A stretch of DNA of 64,000 nucleotides from Brevundimonas sp. (GTDB lineage: Bacteria > Pseudomonadota > Alphaproteobacteria > Caulobacterales > Caulobacteraceae): contig QFQU01000010.1 in assembly GCA_003248965.1 (NCBI GenBank), positions 1 to 64,000 of the forward strand, in the 5' to 3' direction. The notes under the pieces were generated by a model, which saw only the letters and a list, made by a program, of their open reading frames with translations, ran no database searches and had not been told where the DNA came from. The translations under genes were made by a program, and so were the position numbers. Position 1 is the stretch's first letter. Every line of letters begins with the position of its first letter. Below, one piece after another: positions 15,213-23,667 of the stretch.

Positions 15213-17393
15213 ATGGCGCGTGACGGACTGCCGGACAAGGACGCGCCTGGCCGGGCGATCTCTTCCAACCTGACGAACGCCGACCGCTACAGGCGGGTGC
15301 GGGCCGTCATGCCGCGTCTGGCTCAGAGCTTGTCGCCGGAAGACCTGGCGGCGCAGTCCATGCCTGATTGCAGTCCGGGGAAATGGCATCTGGCGCACAC
15401 GAGCTGGTTCTTCGAAGCCATGATTCTGGCGACCGAGCCGGGCTACCAACCCGTCGATGCGCGGTTCCAGCAGATCTTCAACTCCTACTACGAGGCGCTG
15501 GGCGAACGGGTGGCCCGGCACGAACGCGGCTCGATGACCCGCCCGTCCTTGAATGAGGTGCTGACCTATCGTCGAGAGATCGATCGACGCATGGTCGACT
15601 GGCTTGGGCGCGAGCCGACGGATGCACGCCTGCTCTATCTGTTCGAACTGGGTCTGCATCACGACCAGCAGCACCAGGAACTGTTCCTGATGGATATGCT
15701 GAACCTGATGGCCCGTTCGCCGCTCGATCCCGCCGCCTATGCCGAGGAGCCGCGCGCGACATCGCGCCAGGCTGCGCGTGGCGGGATGCTGTCGTTAGAC
15801 GGCGGTTTGACGACCATAGGCCATGACGGGCTGGCGTTCGGCTTCGACAACGAGGGGCCGGCGCACAAGGTATGGCTGGAGCCGTTCGCCCTGGCGGCGG
15901 ATTTGACCACGAACGGCGAATGGATCGCCTTCATCGAAGACGGCGGCTACGCCCGGGCCGAGTTCTGGCTGTCGGACGGTTGGACCGTCGTGAAGTCGGA
16001 AGGCTGGACCGCGCCTCTCTATTGGCGCCGGGACGACGACGGCTGGACAACGATGGGCCTGACCGGTCGGATCGCTGTCGATCCCGCGGAACCCGTTCGC
16101 CATGTCAGCTTCTATGAAGCGGACGCCTTTGCGCGCTGGGCGGGAAAGCGGCTGCCCAGCGAGGCGGAATGGGAACACGCGGCGCGCGCGAATGCGGAAG
16201 CTTTCTCCAACCTGAGCGGAGAAGCCTGGCAGTGGACGGCCAGCGCCTACGCCCCCTATCCCGGTTTTCGACCCACGCCGGGCACGGCCGCCGAATACAA
16301 CGGGAAATTCATGGCCAATCAGATGGTTCTGCGCGGGGGTTCATTCGCCACGCCGGAAGGCCACGCGCGCGTGACCTATCGCAACTTCTTCTATCCGGAC
16401 CAGCGCTGGGCGTTTGCGGGTGTAAGGCTGGCGGCCGACGTCATGGAAGGACGCGCGGCCACGGACGAGGATCACACGGCCGCCTTCCGCCAAGACCTGA
16501 TCGAGGGCCTGTCGCGGGCGCACAAGGCCGTGCCGCCCAAGTGGTTCTATGACGCCGAAGGCTCGCGCCTGTTCGAGAACATCACGGAGCTGCGCGAATA
16601 CTATCCGACCCGCCAGGAGACGGCCCTGTTGCGAACCCAGGCGGCGGCCCTGACGGCCGAGTTCGGCCCGGACGCCGTTCTGGTGGAATTCGGTTCCGGC
16701 GCCAGCGAGAAGACGCGCCTTCTGTTGGACGCTGCGCCGGACCTGGGCGCCTATGTGCCGCTGGACATCAGCGAGACGGCCCTGTCGGAGGCGGCGGACC
16801 GCCTTAGGGTCGCCTATCCGGCGCTGCGCGTGCAGCCGGTGCTCGGCGACTTCGAGAATTTGGCGCCCTTGCCCGATGATCTGCCCAAGGGCCGCAGGAT
16901 CGGCTTCTTTCCCGGATCGACCATCGGCAATCTGGAGCCGGCGGAGGCCGTGCGGTTCCTGACTTCCGCCAAGGGTCTGCTAGGAGAGGACGCCCTGTTC
17001 ATCCTGGGTGTGGACCTGGTCAAGGCGCCGGAGATTCTGGTGGCCGCCTATGACGACGTCAGCGGTGTGACGGCGGCGTTCAACCGCAACCTTCTGGTTC
17101 GCGCCAACGCCGAACTGGGCGCCGACTTCGACCTGGACGCCTTCCGGCACCGGGCGGTGTGGAACGCCGAGAAGTCGCGGATGGAGATGCATCTGGAAGC
17201 GGCGCGTCCGAGCGTGGCCCACATCCAAGGGCGTCGGTTCGAGTTCGCGGCGGGCGAAACCCTCCATACCGAAAACTCGCGTAAGTTCACCGAGGCCGCG
17301 GTTACGGACATGGCCGAGGCGGCCGGTTGGCGGGTGGTTCGATTCGACGTTTCGCCAGCGCCATCCGTGGCCCTGGTGCTGATGTCGGCCTGA
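15213..17393 (+). CDS. egtBD: EgtB-EgtD fusion, ergothioneine biosynthesis
   Basis: 726 residues in one frame. Residues 1 to about 415 are EgtB: a DinB-like domain with PGKWHLAHTSWFFE and the iron-binding HDQQHQELFLMDM, then a formylglycine-generating-enzyme fold (NGEWIAFIEDGGY, KRLPSEAEWEHAAR, VLRGGSFATPEGH). Residues about 425-726 are EgtD, the histidine N-alpha-trimethylating enzyme (KWFYDAEGSRLFENIT, EFGSGASEKTR, FFPGSTIGNLEP). EgtD makes hercynine and EgtB joins it to a thiol through a sulfoxide C-S bond, so the fusion carries two consecutive steps. ATG 15213 has AAGGA 7 bases upstream. A C-S lyase (EgtE-type) gene is not visible nearby. Confidence 0.92.
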   Translation: MARDGLPDKDAPGRAISSNLTNADRYRRVRAVMPRLAQSLSPEDLAAQSMPDCSPGKWHLAHTSWFFEAMILATEPGYQPVDARFQQIFNSYYEALGERVARHERGSMTRPSLNEVLTYRREIDRRMVDWLGREPTDARLLYLFELGLHHDQQHQELFLMDMLNLMARSPLDPAAYAEEPRATSRQAARGGMLSLDGGLTTIGHDGLAFGFDNEGPAHKVWLEPFALAADLTTNGEWIAFIEDGGYARAEFWLSDGWTVVKSEGWTAPLYWRRDDDGWTTMGLTGRIAVDPAEPVRHVSFYEADAFARWAGKRLPSEAEWEHAARANAEAFSNLSGEAWQWTASAYAPYPGFRPTPGTAAEYNGKFMANQMVLRGGSFATPEGHARVTYRNFFYPDQRWAFAGVRLAADVMEGRAATDEDHTAAFRQDLIEGLSRAHKAVPPKWFYDAEGSRLFENITELREYYPTRQETALLRTQAAALTAEFGPDAVLVEFGSGASEKTRLLLDAAPDLGAYVPLDISETALSEAADRLRVAYPALRVQPVLGDFENLAPLPDDLPKGRRIGFFPGSTIGNLEPAEAVRFLTSAKGLLGEDALFILGVDLVKAPEILVAAYDDVSGVTAAFNRNLLVRANAELGADFDLDAFRHRAVWNAEKSRMEMHLEAARPSVAHIQGRRFEFAAGETLHTENSRKFTEAAVTDMAEAAGWRVVRFDVSPAPSVALVLMSA

Positions 17394-17404
17394 CGAGAGG
17401 GACA

Positions 17405-17438
17405 CATGAAAAGGGCGGCGAACCGAAGTTCGCCGCCC
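17405..17438 (-). terminator. Terminator between convergent genes
   Basis: Perfect 11-base stem GGGCGGCGAAC/GTTCGCCGCCC with a CGAA loop. On the minus strand it is followed by CTTTTC, so it serves the KGG-motif gene, and it may also stop the EgtBD transcript. Confidence 0.8.
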
Positions 17439-17472
17439 TGATGGTTTGGCCGGCGGATCGTCGACAGACTGT

Positions 17473-17697
17473 TCAGGTCGTCGGGTTGCTGGTCTCGTCC
17501 TTGCGAGAGCCGTGCGACGCCTCGCCGCCCTTTCGACCGGCCTGTGCGGCCAGACTTCGGTCCTGAGAGAAGCTTCTCTTCTCGCTGGGAACGCTGGCGC
17601 CGCCCTTGCGGGCGATCTCACGTTGACGTTCGGGGTCCATGGAGGCGAATCCTCTCTTGGAGACGCCGGAACCGCGGGTGGGCTGACCTTCCGCCAT
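17473..17697 (-). CDS. KGG-motif general stress protein
   Basis: 74 residues with two KGG-type repeats (SMDPERQREIARKGG and SLAAQAGRKGGEAS), as in Bacillus GsiB, E. coli YciG and con-10 proteins. Such proteins are hydrophilic, largely disordered and made under general stress or desiccation; their mechanism is unclear. It runs toward the EgtBD gene with a terminator between. An EcfG-like site GGAAC-N16-TGTT lies upstream. Confidence 0.82.
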   Translation of the reverse strand: MAEGQPTRGSGVSKRGFASMDPERQREIARKGGASVPSEKRSFSQDRSLAAQAGRKGGEASHGSRKDETSNPTT

Positions 17698-17738
17698 GGG
17701 GTTCGTCCTTTCCGATTTGCCGTTTCGCTTGCGTGATC

Positions 17739-17763
17739 AACACGATGAATCCCGCAGGGTTCC
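17739..17763 (-). promoter_or_regulatory. EcfG-like promoter for the KGG gene
   Basis: On the minus strand GGAAC (17763-17759), 16 bases, TGTT (17742-17739); one base off the GGAAC-N16-CGTT consensus, 41 bases from the start codon. Confidence 0.5.
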
Positions 17764-17816
17764 GCACCAACCGCTGCTTTTTACCGTCCGAACGGCGCCC
17801 ATTTGTCGCGGCCTTG

Positions 17817-17972
17817 TCAGCGGTCGTTTTCCTGCGACGACGGCTCCTCCGGAGACCAGGGCGGCATCTCGCTCGGTGCGTTTGAAGGGTCCAGTTCCGG
17901 ACCGGGCGCGGGCTCGGTCGGGATCTCGGGTGGCGGGGTTTGCGGTGTCGGCTGCGGTTCGACGTGGGACAT
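17817..17972 (-). CDS. Small proline-rich protein
   Basis: 51 residues, about one third proline, with many Glu and Ser (QTPPPEIPTEPAPGPE). AAGGAG sits 8 bases before the ATG on the minus strand, which is strong support for translation and decides the start over the longer open frame extending upstream. No recognised domain; likely disordered. An EcfG-like site lies 25 bases upstream. Confidence 0.65.
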   Translation of the reverse strand: MSHVEPQPTPQTPPPEIPTEPAPGPELDPSNAPSEMPPWSPEEPSSQENDR

Positions 17973-17996
17973 GAAGTTTCTCCTTACCGGAGGACC

Positions 17997-18021
17997 AACG
18001 CGTCGCACGTGTCGTCGTTCA
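17997..18021 (-). promoter_or_regulatory. EcfG-like promoter for the proline-rich gene
   Basis: On the minus strand TGAAC (18021-18017), 16 bases, CGTT (18000-17997). One mismatch to GGAAC-N16-CGTT; the -10 part is exact. Confidence 0.5.
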
Positions 18022-18023
18022 GA

Positions 18024-18048
18024 GGAACCGGTCTCCGGCCCAGCGGTT
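18024..18048 (+). promoter_or_regulatory. EcfG-like promoter for the DUF883-like gene
   Basis: GGAAC (18024-18028), 16 bases, GGTT (18045-18048). The -35 part is exact, the -10 part differs by one base. It overlaps no coding sequence and lies 39 bases before the start. Confidence 0.5.
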
Positions 18049-18087
18049 GATGGCGCAAGTTCATCACCTTGCAGAGAGTCCGCCGAA

Positions 18088-18378
18088 ATGACCTCGTCGC
18101 CCATCGCACCGCCTTCGCCCGACGACATTGTTCTGGAAGACGAAGGCCTGACCCAGCGCCTCGACCGAGAGGCCGACGCCTTGCTGGCCAGGGGAGATCG
18201 GGCCTCCGCCCGCGTGTCCTCGGTTCGCCAGGCCGTGCGCGAGGATGCGGCGCAGGTTCGCGAAAGGGTGAACCAGCGCGTCGCCCAGGCGCGTGACGGT
18301 ATCCGCGAGGAGCCGATGCGCACCACGCTTTACGCCCTGGGCCTCGGCGTCCTTATCGGAATGCTGCTGCGTCGCTGA
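18088..18378 (+). CDS. DUF883/ElaB-like membrane-anchored protein
   Basis: 96 residues: a charged, helical body rich in Arg, Ala and Glu (DAAQVRERVNQRVAQARDGI) and a C-terminal hydrophobic helix LYALGLGVLIGMLLRR. This matches the layout of ElaB/YqjD-type proteins, which tether to the inner membrane through their C-terminus and are stress induced. The sequence match is by layout rather than strong motif. Confidence 0.7.
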   Translation: MTSSPIAPPSPDDIVLEDEGLTQRLDREADALLARGDRASARVSSVRQAVREDAAQVRERVNQRVAQARDGIREEPMRTTLYALGLGVLIGMLLRR

Positions 18379-18381
18379 TCG

Positions 18382-19083
18382 TCAGGCGGGGCCGATGGGC
18401 TCGCGCTGGATCGGCGCCCGCCTGATCGCCGCATCGGACACGAACGGATTGGTGCGGCGTTCCTCGCCGAAGGTCGAGATCGGTCCGTGGCCCGGCACGA
18501 AGGTCACGTCGTCGCCCAGCGGCCACAGCTTGTCCACCACCGAACGGATCAGGGCGGGCGGATCGCTCATCGGAAAATCGGTGCGCCCGACCGATCCCTT
18601 GAACAGAACGTCGCCGACCTGGGCGAATCGCGCCGCCCGGTTGAAGAAGATCACATGGCCGGGCGTATGGCCGGGACAGTGGCGCACCTCCCATTCCGTT
18701 TCGCCCAGGCTGACCTTGTCGCCGTCCTCCAGCCAGCGGTCGGGCGTGAACGGGCGGGCGTCGGGCAGGCCGTACATCCGGCCGCTCTCGACGATGCGGT
18801 CGATCCAGAACTGATCGGCCTTCTGCGGGCCGACGATCCGAACGCCCGTTTTCTCCTGCATCTCGGCGGCGCCGCCGGCGTGATCGAGATGGCCATGGGT
18901 GATCCAGATCTGATCCAGCGTCAGGCCGCGCCGTTGGACCTCGCCCAAAACCGCATCCACCGATCCGCCGGGATCGATGACGGCGGCCTTGTTCGTCGCC
19001 GTGCACCAGACGGTCGTGCAGTTCTGCTGAAGCGGGGTGACGGGCGTGACGAAGACGCCGATGGGGGAGGCGGGCTGGCTCAT
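18382..19083 (-). CDS. MBL-fold hydrolase (glyoxalase II-like)
   Basis: 233 residues. The metal-binding motif is THGHLDHAGG, with HCPGHTPGH and GDVLFKGSVGRTDFP following, the set seen in the GloB-like/YcbL branch of metallo-beta-lactamase-fold hydrolases. It would bind two metal ions and cleave a thioester such as S-lactoylglutathione, although YcbL-type proteins often have unknown substrates. ATG 19083 fits the family length. Convergent with the DUF883-like gene, three bases apart. Confidence 0.88.
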   Translation of the reverse strand: MSQPASPIGVFVTPVTPLQQNCTTVWCTATNKAAVIDPGGSVDAVLGEVQRRGLTLDQIWITHGHLDHAGGAAEMQEKTGVRIVGPQKADQFWIDRIVESGRMYGLPDARPFTPDRWLEDGDKVSLGETEWEVRHCPGHTPGHVIFFNRAARFAQVGDVLFKGSVGRTDFPMSDPPALIRSVVDKLWPLGDDVTFVPGHGPISTFGEERRTNPFVSDAAIRRAPIQREPIGPA

Positions 19084-19274
19084 CGGGCCAACATAGGGCC
19101 GGTCGATGCGCGAAACCACCGGCTGAGATCACGCTCGCGTTGACCTTTGGGGCCCTTCTCGACATAAGGGCGGGCTTCGAGGCGCCGCTCCACACGGGGC
19201 GGCCTTCTTGCTTTATCCATTCCGCGCCGGCCGTCTCGACGGCTCATGCGCCCCAGAGCGTCAGAATCCCGACC

Positions 19275-20621
19275 ATGCAAGTCGTCGAAAAGTCGAACGA
19301 AGGCCTCAGCCGCGTGATCGCGGTCACCATTCCCGTCGCGGAGCTGAACGAGAAGCTCGACGCCCGCGTCAAGGAAGTCGCCCCGCAGGTGAAGCTGAAG
19401 GGCTTCCGTCCTGGCAAGGTGCCGGTCGCCCACGTCAAGAAGACCTTCGGCCGTGAGTTCATGGGCGAGATCATCAACGCCGAGCTGAACGAAACCAGCC
19501 AGAAGGCGCTGGACGAAGCCAAGATCCGTCCCGCCGCCCCGGCCGAGATGAAGCTGACGTCCGACATGGACAAGGTCATCGCCGGTCAGGAAGACCTGGC
19601 CTATGAAATGTCGCTGGAGATCATGCCGGACTTCACCCCGGTCGATCCCAAGACCCTGAAGCTGGAACGCCCGACCTATGAGGCGTCGGACGCCGATCTG
19701 GACGAGGCTCTGACGGAACTGGCCGGTCAGGCCAAGACCTACGAGGACAAGAAGGGCAAGACCGTCAAGGCCGCCGAGGGCGACCAGCTGACGATCGACT
19801 TCCTGGGCAAGCTGGACGGCGAACCCTTCGAAGGCGGCGCCGCCGAGGACGCGGACCTGGTGATCGGCTCGGGCCGCTTCATCCCCGGCTTCGAAGAGCA
19901 GCTGACGGGCGCCAAGGTCGGCGAAGAGAAGACCATCGAAGTCACCTTCCCCGAGAACTATCAAGCCGCCCATCTGGCCGGCAAACTGGCCACCTTCGAC
20001 ATCAAGGTGAAGGCCATCAAGGCCGAGGTCGAAGCCAAGATCGACGACGCGTTCGCCACCCGCATCGGCCTGGAATCGCTGGACAAGCTGAAGGAACTGC
20101 TGAAGTCCAACCTGGACCAGCAATACGCCGGCGCCGCCCGTTTCAAGCTGAAGCGCGCCCTGCTGGACCAACTGGACGAAGCTCATGACTTCCCGCTGCC
20201 GCCCAAGATGGTGGACGCCGAGTTCGACGGCATCTGGCAGCAGGTCGAGGCCGACAAGGCCGCCGGCCGTCTGCCGGAAGACGACGCCAAGAAGTCCGAC
20301 GACGAGCTGAAGGCCGAATATCGCAAGATCGCCGAGCGTCGCGTGCGCCTGGGTCTGGTGCTGGCCGAGATCGGCCGCGCCAACAACGTCCAGGTCACGG
20401 ACCAGGAGCTGAACGCCGCCATCCTGCAGGAAGCCCGCAACTATCCGGGCCAGGAACAGGCCGTCCTGAACTTCTATCGCCAGAACCCGAACGCCGCCGC
20501 CCAGATGCGCGCGCCGATCTATGAAGAGAAGGTCGTCGACCTGATCGTCGGCGTCGCCGACGTCACCGACAAGCCGATCACCAAGGAAGAGCTGCTGAAG
20601 GAAGAAGACGAAGAGGCGTAA
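19275..20621 (+). CDS. tig: Trigger factor
   Basis: 448 residues. N-terminal ribosome-binding domain with the GFRPGKVP signature, then an FKBP-type prolyl isomerase domain (EGDQLTIDFLGKLDGEPFEGG, FIPGFEEQL), then the C-terminal chaperone arms. It meets nascent chains at the ribosome exit tunnel. It is first in the tig-clpP-clpX-lon block that is typical of bacteria. ATG 19275 is the only start giving the known N-terminus. Confidence 0.96.
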   Translation: MQVVEKSNEGLSRVIAVTIPVAELNEKLDARVKEVAPQVKLKGFRPGKVPVAHVKKTFGREFMGEIINAELNETSQKALDEAKIRPAAPAEMKLTSDMDKVIAGQEDLAYEMSLEIMPDFTPVDPKTLKLERPTYEASDADLDEALTELAGQAKTYEDKKGKTVKAAEGDQLTIDFLGKLDGEPFEGGAAEDADLVIGSGRFIPGFEEQLTGAKVGEEKTIEVTFPENYQAAHLAGKLATFDIKVKAIKAEVEAKIDDAFATRIGLESLDKLKELLKSNLDQQYAGAARFKLKRALLDQLDEAHDFPLPPKMVDAEFDGIWQQVEADKAAGRLPEDDAKKSDDELKAEYRKIAERRVRLGLVLAEIGRANNVQVTDQELNAAILQEARNYPGQEQAVLNFYRQNPNAAAQMRAPIYEEKVVDLIVGVADVTDKPITKEELLKEEDEEA

Positions 20622-20675
20622 GCCTTCTCGTTACGGAAGCGTAACTGTCCAACCTTCCTCGGAAAGGTTACTGCG

Positions 20676-20702
20676 AAAGGGCCCGCCTCGCGGGCCCTTT
20701 TT
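20676..20702 (+). terminator. Rho-independent terminator after tig
   Basis: Stem AAAGGGCCCGC/GCGGGCCCTTT with a CTC loop and a run of T. Confidence 0.88.
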
Positions 20703-20731
20703 GCATCGAACGGTTGTCGGAGACCTTAGCC

Positions 20732-21678
20732 GTGAGCATTCTAGCCGCCCTTGCGTCCGCCGCTCTGCTGTCCGGGTCGATTCAGGTGGAACAGCCGCGC
20801 CAGCAGCCGACTTCCGACGCCGCCGCGACCGAACTGGATTCCATCATCGTGGAAGGCCGCCGGATCGAGGAGGCGGCGCGCGCCTTTATCGAACAGGTCG
20901 GCGAGCCGCCGCGCGGAACGCGTCTGGCGCGCTGGAACCGTCCCGTCTGCGTCAGCGTCACCAATATGCAGCCCCGCCTTGCCCAGTTCGTGATCGACCG
21001 CATCGCTGTGAACGCCTTCAATGTCGGCGTCGACGTGGGCGAGCCGGGCTGCAAACCCAATGTGATCATCTTGGCGACCGGCGACGGTCCAGCCCTGGCG
21101 AAAAAGCTCGTAAGCGAAATCGGGATCGGCTTCAGGCCGCGATCAACCATACGGATCTTGGACGCAACGCACTGCAGGACTTCCAGAATTCCGACGCGCC
21201 GGTGCGTTGGTGGAATGTGACCATGCCCGTCACCACGGATACCGGCGACATCGCGATTACGTTGCGCAGCGATGAAGCGCCGCGCACGGTCACGGTTCGT
21301 GACGGATCGCGTCTGCGGTCCAATGTCCGCTACGACATGGCCTGGACCATCGTGATCATCGACATGAGCCGGACAAACGGAGCGCCGCTCGGCGTGTTGG
21401 CGGATTATGTGTCGATGGTGTCTCTAGCTCAGGTCGATCCCGCAGCCGACCTCAGTGGTCAGTCGACCGTCATGAATCTGTTTCGGGCGCCCCAGGACGT
21501 TTCCGGCCTGACCCAATGGGACAAGGATTATCTCGCCGCGCTGTATGCCGCACCCACGGATCGAGCCAACGGCCGTCAGCAGGACGCGGGCGTAGCCCAT
21601 GCGTTGATCCAGCAGCGTCGCGAGCGCGAGGGGTTGGAAGAGGACGGTGGAAGCGCTGCGCCCGACGGTCGCGAATAG
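20732..21678 (+). pseudogene. Hypothetical secreted protein, frameshifted
   Basis: The first part (GTG 20732, or TTG 20714) has a signal-like start (SILAALASAALLSG) and continues as a plausible exported protein to about 21130 (NVIILATGDGPALAKKLV). The frame then breaks near GGCTTCAGGCCGCG, and the following sequence continues in another frame as AAINHTDLGRNALQDFQNS to 21678. Restoring one base would give a single protein of about 315 residues. Not recognised as a named family. Either a true mutation or an assembly error. Confidence 0.65.
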
Positions 21679-21778
21679 GTCTTCGACAGCCTGCCTTGCG
21701 TCGAGGGCTGGCGGACGCGATATGCTAGACACGAAGAGCGCGGTTGAATCGCGCTCACGGCATCCCGAGAAGGCCCTA

Positions 21779-22426
21779 ATGCGCGATCCTATCGACTACA
21801 TTTCCAACAACCTCGTCCCGATGGTGGTGGAGCAATCCAGCCGGGGGGAGCGGTCCTTCGACATCTTTTCGCGCCTGTTGCGCGAGCGGATCATCTTTCT
21901 GACGGGGCCGTTCGAGGACGGCATGGCGTCGCTGATCTGCGCCCAGCTGTTGTTCCTGGAATCGGAAAATCCGAAGAAGGAAATCAGCATGTATATCAAC
22001 AGCCCTGGCGGTCAGGTGACGTCGGCGCTCGCGATCTATGACACCATGCAATACATCAAGAGCCCGGTGTCGACCGTGGTGATGGGCATGGCGGCCTCGG
22101 CCGGTTCGCTGATCCTGACGGCCGGTGAGGCAGGCCAGCGGATCGCCCTGCCGAACGCGCGGGTCATGGTGCACCAGCCGTCGGGCGGGTTCCGGGGCCA
22201 GGCGTCGGACATCGAACTGCACGCCGCCGACATCCGCTACACCAAGCGTCGCCTGAACGAGATCTATGTCCACCACACCGGCCGGACGTACGAGGAGGTC
22301 GAGAAGACGCTGGATCGCGACCACTTCATGTCGGCCGAGGAGGCCAAGGCCTGGGGCATCGTGGACCACGTCTATGACCGCCGCGAACAGGCCGACGCCG
22401 ACGGCGTCAAGACGCCGGGCAATTGA
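21779..22426 (+). CDS. clpP: ATP-dependent Clp protease proteolytic subunit
   Basis: 215 residues. The catalytic Ser lies in GMAASAGSLIL, the His in ARVMVHQPSGG and the Asp in the following ADIRYTKRRLNEI region; YINSPGGQVTSALAIYD is the oxyanion-loop signature. It forms the tetradecameric chamber used by ClpX (and ClpA). In Caulobacterales it degrades cell-cycle regulators such as CtrA. ATG 21779 gives the expected N-terminus. Confidence 0.97.
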   Translation: MRDPIDYISNNLVPMVVEQSSRGERSFDIFSRLLRERIIFLTGPFEDGMASLICAQLLFLESENPKKEISMYINSPGGQVTSALAIYDTMQYIKSPVSTVVMGMAASAGSLILTAGEAGQRIALPNARVMVHQPSGGFRGQASDIELHAADIRYTKRRLNEIYVHHTGRTYEEVEKTLDRDHFMSAEEAKAWGIVDHVYDRREQADADGVKTPGN

Positions 22427-22449
22427 TCCAGGCCGTTCGGTCCAGAAGC

Positions 22450-22484
22450 GAGGCGCATCGGAAACGGTGCGCCTCTTTTCTTTT
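22450..22484 (+). terminator. Rho-independent terminator after clpP
   Basis: Eleven-base stem (GAGGCGCATCG/CGGTGCGCCTC, one G-T pair) with a GAAA loop and TTTTCTTTT. Confidence 0.85.
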
Positions 22485-22501
22485 GTGCTAACAGGCCGGT
22501 C

Positions 22502-22822
22502 ATGCAGCACACGAGAGATCAGCGCGGCGTCGTCGAGGTCGATGGCGAGACCTACGAATGGGAGTTGCGCCGACAGCCCCAGCCGAAGGGCGGCGGACAG
22601 TGGGACGGCATCGCCGTCTCGCTGCGTCATCAGGACTTCAAGCGCGAGGCCATTGTCCAGTTCCCCATGCCCATGCGCGCGAACGGACGGCCGGACCTGG
22701 AAAAGCAGCGGGTCAATGTGGACGCCGTGCGCAACGCCGTCGCCGCCGCCATCGAGGCCGGGTGGAATCCGACATCGCGTGGCAAGCCGGTCGTCTTCGA
22801 CGTGGACGCCGACGGCCGCTGA
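22502..22822 (+). CDS. Conserved hypothetical protein
   Basis: 106 residues, no membrane segment and no domain I recognise. VDGETYEWELRRQPQ and later WNPTSRGKPVVFDVDAD give an alternating polar pattern suggesting a small beta-rich protein. Codon use matches the chromosome. It follows the clpP terminator and converges on the HAD phosphatase gene. Confidence 0.65.
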   Translation: MQHTRDQRGVVEVDGETYEWELRRQPQPKGGGQWDGIAVSLRHQDFKREAIVQFPMPMRANGRPDLEKQRVNVDAVRNAVAAAIEAGWNPTSRGKPVVFDVDADGR

Positions 22823-22825
22823 ACC

Positions 22826-23473
22826 TTACGGTTTGCGGCGAAATACCCGAAAGCCCGCCTCCCTGGCCATGGCCAGCATTTCGGCGTCGCCCGAGGTGTC
22901 GCCATAGGCGGCGGTCAGGACCATGTCCTGGCCATAGGCGGCCTTCAGCCGGCGCACCTTCTCCTCGCCGCGGCAGTTCGGTCCGACGAAGGCGCCGGTG
23001 ACGCGGTCCTGGCTGTCGAAGGCCATTTCGGTGCCCAGCAAGGCTTCGGCGCCCAGGCGGCGGGCGAACGGGGCGACGGTGATGGTGGGGGAGGCGGTCA
23101 CGATCACCCGGTGCGCGCCCCGGACGCCCCAGTCGTTCCAGACCGCCAGCGCGTCGGGCCGCATGAAACGGGGCCAGATTTCGTCGGCAAATCGCGCGGC
23201 TTCGGCTTTCAGCGTCGCCCGGTCCACGCCCAGCAGAAATTCGCGCACCGAGGCCGCCTTGATTCGTCCCCGGTCGCGGTCGCGCGCATAGGCCGCCACC
23301 GCCGGCGCCAGTTTGACCAGGCCCAGGGCCCAGCCGCCGGGTCCGGCCCGCCAGCGCAGGAATTCGGTGAAACTGTCGCGAATCGTCAGGGTGCCGTCGA
23401 AGTCGAAGGCGACGATGGGGCGGCCGGCGGCGTCGGACTGGCGCAAATCGTGCAGGCTTCCCATGTCAGACAT
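22826..23473 (-). CDS. HAD-IB family phosphatase
   Basis: About 215 residues. Motif I is AFDFDGTLTIRDSF, motif II VIVTASPTITVAPFA and motif III-IV YGDTSGDAEMLAMA, the full HAD subfamily IB set. Such enzymes dephosphorylate small substrates including phosphoserine or phosphatidylglycerophosphate; which applies here is unknown. The start is ATG 23473 or 23464. Confidence 0.82.
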   Translation of the reverse strand: MSDMGSLHDLRQSDAAGRPIVAFDFDGTLTIRDSFTEFLRWRAGPGGWALGLVKLAPAVAAYARDRDRGRIKAASVREFLLGVDRATLKAEAARFADEIWPRFMRPDALAVWNDWGVRGAHRVIVTASPTITVAPFARRLGAEALLGTEMAFDSQDRVTGAFVGPNCRGEEKVRRLKAAYGQDMVLTAAYGDTSGDAEMLAMAREAGFRVFRRKP

Positions 23474-23667
23474 TCGCCGCGATCCCCTGGGATGCTGATC
23501 CATCCACGCGCTGCGACAATCCCCTTCCGCCTTCGGGGTTGTCGTGGAACGTGCGATGGGTGATTGTCATTTTTTGAAGACCTTTGCGTCCACGATAGTG
23601 GAATCAGCGTGAAGGAAGCGCGTTTCGGGCCATTTCGGTCCGCACCGCGGGAGTGAGATAAGGGTCC

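Noticed and set aside
17973..18326. Upstream extension of the proline-rich minus-strand frame
   Set aside because: The extension is antisense to the DUF883-like gene; AAGGAG at 8 bases from ATG 17972 sets the start.
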